A stretch of DNA of 64,000 nucleotides from Commensalibacter melissae (lineage in GTDB: Bacteria; Pseudomonadota; Alphaproteobacteria; Acetobacterales; Acetobacteraceae), in contig NZ_CP046393.1 in NCBI RefSeq assembly GCF_009734185.1, positions 1,170,501 to 1,234,500 on the forward strand, read 5' to 3'. Of this stretch, positions 61,641-64,000 are shown in pieces. A model generated the notes under the pieces. The model was given only the letters and a program-made list of their open reading frames with translations. It made no database searches and was not told the DNA's origin. Numbering within the stretch: position 1 is the first letter of the stretch; each line of letters starts with the position of its first letter. The translations under genes were made by a program, and so were the position numbers.

Positions 61641-63143
61641 TCAGTCCAGTTTAGGATGTTGATCAATCAGTATCTGTCTACGTCGTTCCAAATCTGCAAT
61701 TTTTTCATCAATTTCCTCAACTTTTTGCTCTATCGTATCAAAATGTTCTGATAAAATTTCTTTGGCCTCATTACGATCGGAAGCTGTTGGTGTTTCACCT
61801 CTCAAGGGTTTATTGGCCGTTTCAGGCATTCGTATTCCTGTCCACAGTCCTATTAATGAAATACCCATCAAATAAAATGCAGGCATATTTAAGTTATGCG
61901 TTGCTTCAACCATCCATGCCACAATTGTTGGTGTCATGCCTGCGATTAAAATCGAAATATTAAAAGCAATCGCCAATGCGCTATAACGAATTTGAGTTGG
62001 AAAAATAGCTGGCAGGATTGAAGCCATCACACCGATAAAACAATTCAATAATATGGCAAGAATTAATAAACCAATAAATATAAAACCGACTGAATTGGTT
62101 TGAATCATCAAAAAGGCAGGATAAGATAATAAAAAAAGTCCAGTGCTACCCCCCAATATAAAAGGACGCCGTCCAATTTTATCACTTGTCATTCCAATTA
62201 TAGGCTGAACAAATAACATACCAACCATTACGGCAATAATAATCAGTACGCCGTGATTTTCTGAATAATGCAAATTATGTGAAAGATAACTCGGCATATA
62301 AGTCAAAAGAACATAATACGTCACGTTGGTAACAATTACTATTCCAACACATATCATTAAACTTTTCCAATATTTACCGGCCACTTCCCGATATGATAGC
62401 TTGGGTGAATTTCTGAGGTTTACCTTACTTTCAGCCTCCATGTCCTCGACATGCTTTTGAAAGGCTGGTGTTTCCTCCAATTCATGACGCAAATATAATC
62501 CTATTGCTCCCAAAGGAAGGGCTAAAAAGAAAGGAATACGCCATCCCCATCTCTCAAACTGCACATCAGAAATCATGCTGGATATCAAAACAACAACACC
62601 AGCCCCAATTACAAACCCTGCGATGGATCCGAAATCAAGCCAACTTCCCATTAATCCACGTTTACGATCAGGGGAATATTCCGCGACAAAAATTGCAGCA
62701 CCGGAATATTCTCCACCTACTGAAAACCCCTGTACAAGCTTTGCAATCAATAATAAGATCGGGGACATAATACCAATGGATTGATAACTTGGGATTAATC
62801 CAATACTACAAGTACCCAAGGACATTATGATTATAGTTATCGCCAGGATTTTTTGTCTTCCGTATCGATCCCCCAAAATACCACAAACTATTCCCCCCAA
62901 TGGACGAACAAGAAAAGGAACAGAAAAAGTCCCCAATGAGGCAATCATTTGAACACTTGGTGAAGCATCAGGAAAAAAAACCTTACCCAATACAAAGGCC
63001 AAAAATCCATAAACCCCAAAATCGAACCATTCCATTGCATTTCCAAGTGCGGCTGCAGTTATGGCTTTTTTTAATTTATCATCATCGATAATGGTGATGT
63101 CATTAATATTCATTGGTTTATATATTTTTTTTACTGGCCTCAT
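61641..63143 (-). CDS. ProP-like MFS proton symporter with C-terminal coiled coil
   Basis: A 500-residue member of the metabolite:H+ symporter family of MFS transporters, with twelve hydrophobic helices and the motifs GNAMEWFDFGVYGF, GDRYGRQKIL and FSVGGEYSGAAIFVAEYSP that are characteristic of ProP and relatives. After the last helix (~450) comes an acidic coiled coil (about 465-495, EQKVEEIDEKIADLERRR), the feature that in E. coli ProP tunes the osmotic set point; total length is the same as ProP (500). Import of proline, betaine or other osmolytes is likely. ATG 63143 has GAAGGA upstream; TTG 63158 is less likely. Confidence 0.88.
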   Translation of the reverse strand: MRPVKKIYKPMNINDITIIDDDKLKKAITAAALGNAMEWFDFGVYGFLAFVLGKVFFPDASPSVQMIASLGTFSVPFLVRPLGGIVCGILGDRYGRQKILAITIIIMSLGTCSIGLIPSYQSIGIMSPILLLIAKLVQGFSVGGEYSGAAIFVAEYSPDRKRGLMGSWLDFGSIAGFVIGAGVVVLISSMISDVQFERWGWRIPFFLALPLGAIGLYLRHELEETPAFQKHVEDMEAESKVNLRNSPKLSYREVAGKYWKSLMICVGIVIVTNVTYYVLLTYMPSYLSHNLHYSENHGVLIIIAVMVGMLFVQPIIGMTSDKIGRRPFILGGSTGLFLLSYPAFLMIQTNSVGFIFIGLLILAILLNCFIGVMASILPAIFPTQIRYSALAIAFNISILIAGMTPTIVAWMVEATHNLNMPAFYLMGISLIGLWTGIRMPETANKPLRGETPTASDRNEAKEILSEHFDTIEQKVEEIDEKIADLERRRQILIDQHPKLD

Positions 63144-63240
63144 TAATATTTCCTTCAAAAGTATAATTTATCTTCATAAATCAATTTTTTTTATTTTTTA
63201 AATTTTTAATTTTTTTTGATTTTAACAAGATTTAAACATT

Positions 63241-63747
63241 TTAAGGAAAATCTGTCCTTTCATAATCATATTGATCAACAAGCTTTCTTAATGGATCAAA
63301 AGCACTATCATTACAATCTTTTACAAATATCTTGCTTTCACTCTCATTGATGACTTCATAAAATATCTTATTATTCCAATCCGCCTGACTGATCCCAAGC
63401 CACAATACCAAAGTGAAAGGATGAGGTTTTTCATGTTCAGGTTTGTTAATATAATAGTTTTTGTCCAGATCACGATTAAACTGAATTTCAACATCCCCGG
63501 TAGATGGCGGGTTCTGATGTAATGGTCCCCAACCTTTTAGATTGGATTTTATCCATTTCTTAACCAATTCAAGCTCTGAAGGTGTTAAACTACGTTTTTT
63601 GTGCAAGGGCCCAACAACAAGTTCCGCATTGACTATCGGTGGAAAAGTAACAGGTTGAATTTTATCCCTGACCGAAAGCCATATAATCATCACAATGGTA
63701 AGACAAACGATTAATACAAGGGTTAAAATTATATTTTGCTTTCTCAT
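63241..63747 (-). CDS. Membrane-anchored protein of unknown function
   Basis: A 168-residue protein with one N-terminal hydrophobic helix (about 7-26) and a ~140-residue extracytoplasmic domain. Visible features are LTPSELELVKKWIKSNLKGWGPLHQNPPSTGDVEIQF, a pattern of a helix followed by strands, and a single Cys in VKDCNDSAFDPLRKLV. I do not recognise the family. It stands four bases after the stop of the DegT-type aminotransferase gene on the same strand, so it may belong to that operon. Confidence 0.65.
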   Translation of the reverse strand: MRKQNIILTLVLIVCLTIVMIIWLSVRDKIQPVTFPPIVNAELVVGPLHKKRSLTPSELELVKKWIKSNLKGWGPLHQNPPSTGDVEIQFNRDLDKNYYINKPEHEKPHPFTLVLWLGISQADWNNKIFYEVINESESKIFVKDCNDSAFDPLRKLVDQYDYERTDFP

Positions 63748-63751
63748 TCTT

Positions 63752-64000
63752 TTATTTTTTTACTTTTAAAACTGCTTGAATAACACGGTTAACCTGAGCA
63801 TTCGAAAGTTCTGGATGAATAGGTAATGCCAAAATCCGTTTGGAAACTTCCTCTGATACTGACAAATATGTTCCATCATGATAGGAGTGATAGGCAGGTT
63901 GTAAATGCAATGGTAAGGGATAATAAATGGCCGAGGGAATATTTTCAGCCTTTAACGTATCTTGTACAAATTTGCGTTCTGCTTCATCACTTAATAGAAT
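63752..64000 (-). CDS. DegT/DnrJ/EryC1/StrS aminotransferase, C-terminal end (partial)
   Basis: The frame is open from the window edge to a stop at 63752-63754 and encodes the last 82 residues. The sequence AIYYPLPLHLQPAYHS, followed by VSEEVSKRILALPIHPELS, matches the C-terminal domain of PLP-dependent sugar aminotransferases of the DegT family, which make amino sugars for surface polysaccharides or lipid A variants. The N-terminal part with the PLP lysine lies outside the window, so the exact substrate (for example WecE, ArnB or Wbp-type) cannot be given. Confidence 0.9.
   Translation of the reverse strand: MLLSDEAERKFVQDTLKAENIPSAIYYPLPLHLQPAYHSYHDGTYLSVSEEVSKRILALPIHPELSNAQVNRVIQAVLKVKK

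Overview
The window is a contiguous, gene-dense piece of an AT-rich alphaproteobacterial chromosome. Gene families and gene order (purE-purK, argH with a LptM-type lipoprotein, kdsD-lptC-lptA-lptB-hpf, rpmH-rnpA-yidD-yidC-engB, pyrH-frr-uppS-cdsA-dxr-rseP-bamA-ompH-lpxD-fabZ-lpxA-lpxI, rsh-acpS-lepB-rnc-era) fit the Acetobacteraceae. The low GC content suggests an insect-gut lineage such as Commensalibacter; that placement is an inference from composition and order, not from a database search. I see no rRNA, tRNA, CRISPR array, prophage or insertion sequence. Almost everything is conserved core genome.

Layout. 1-5.7 kb: end of secD, secF, a small lipoprotein, mscL, rpmE with a structured leader, trcR, purE, purK and a RadC-like gene that overlaps purK tail to tail. 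5.8-9.6 kb: argH, a 49-residue LptM-like lipoprotein and lysA, with an opposite-strand trypsin-like protease gene between the lipoprotein and lysA. 9.8-12.9 kb: an iron locus (TonB-dependent siderophore receptor and an Fe(II)/2-oxoglutarate hydroxylase) behind two Fur-box-like sites. 13-18.6 kb: an EVE-domain protein, RNase D, the Kdo/LPS export genes kdsD-lptC-lptA-lptB, and long HPF. 18.6-21.9 kb: hsp20 with DUF1150, then def-fmt-truA.

21.9-48.6 kb is an almost unbroken minus-strand block. It holds lysine and arginine biosynthesis (dapE, dapD, argB), membrane-protein insertion (yidC, yidD), the RNase P protein and L34, lipid A synthesis (lpxI, lpxA, lpxD with fabZ), outer-membrane assembly (ompH, bamA), isoprenoid and phospholipid steps (dxr, uppS, cdsA), translation and RNA maturation (frr, rnc, era), signal peptidase, acpS, the (p)ppGpp enzyme, rpoZ and folK. 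In effect it is a cell-envelope and growth-control module.

48.7-52.6 kb is the least ordinary stretch: a NYN-domain protein, a family 5 uracil-DNA glycosylase, a very AT-rich gap, a small protein resembling the first domain of elongation factor P, and a second Fur-box-controlled gene pair (PepSY membrane protein and DUF3325 protein). 52.6-64 kb holds ppx-ppk1, a DnaA-like Hda, purM-purN, ndk, an ABC-F ATPase, a ProP-like transporter, an unknown membrane-anchored protein and the end of a DegT-type aminotransferase.

I did not find a clearly new multi-gene system. The best leads are the orphan histidine-kinase-dimerisation-like membrane protein at 29.0 kb, the EF-P-domain-like orphan at 50.4 kb, the rpmE leader hairpin, and spaced direct repeats in the hda/purM and folK/NYN divergent promoter regions. 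Several gene-order gaps (no rpoN, ptsN, lpxB, pdxJ or rpsB-tsf at their usual places) are also listed.
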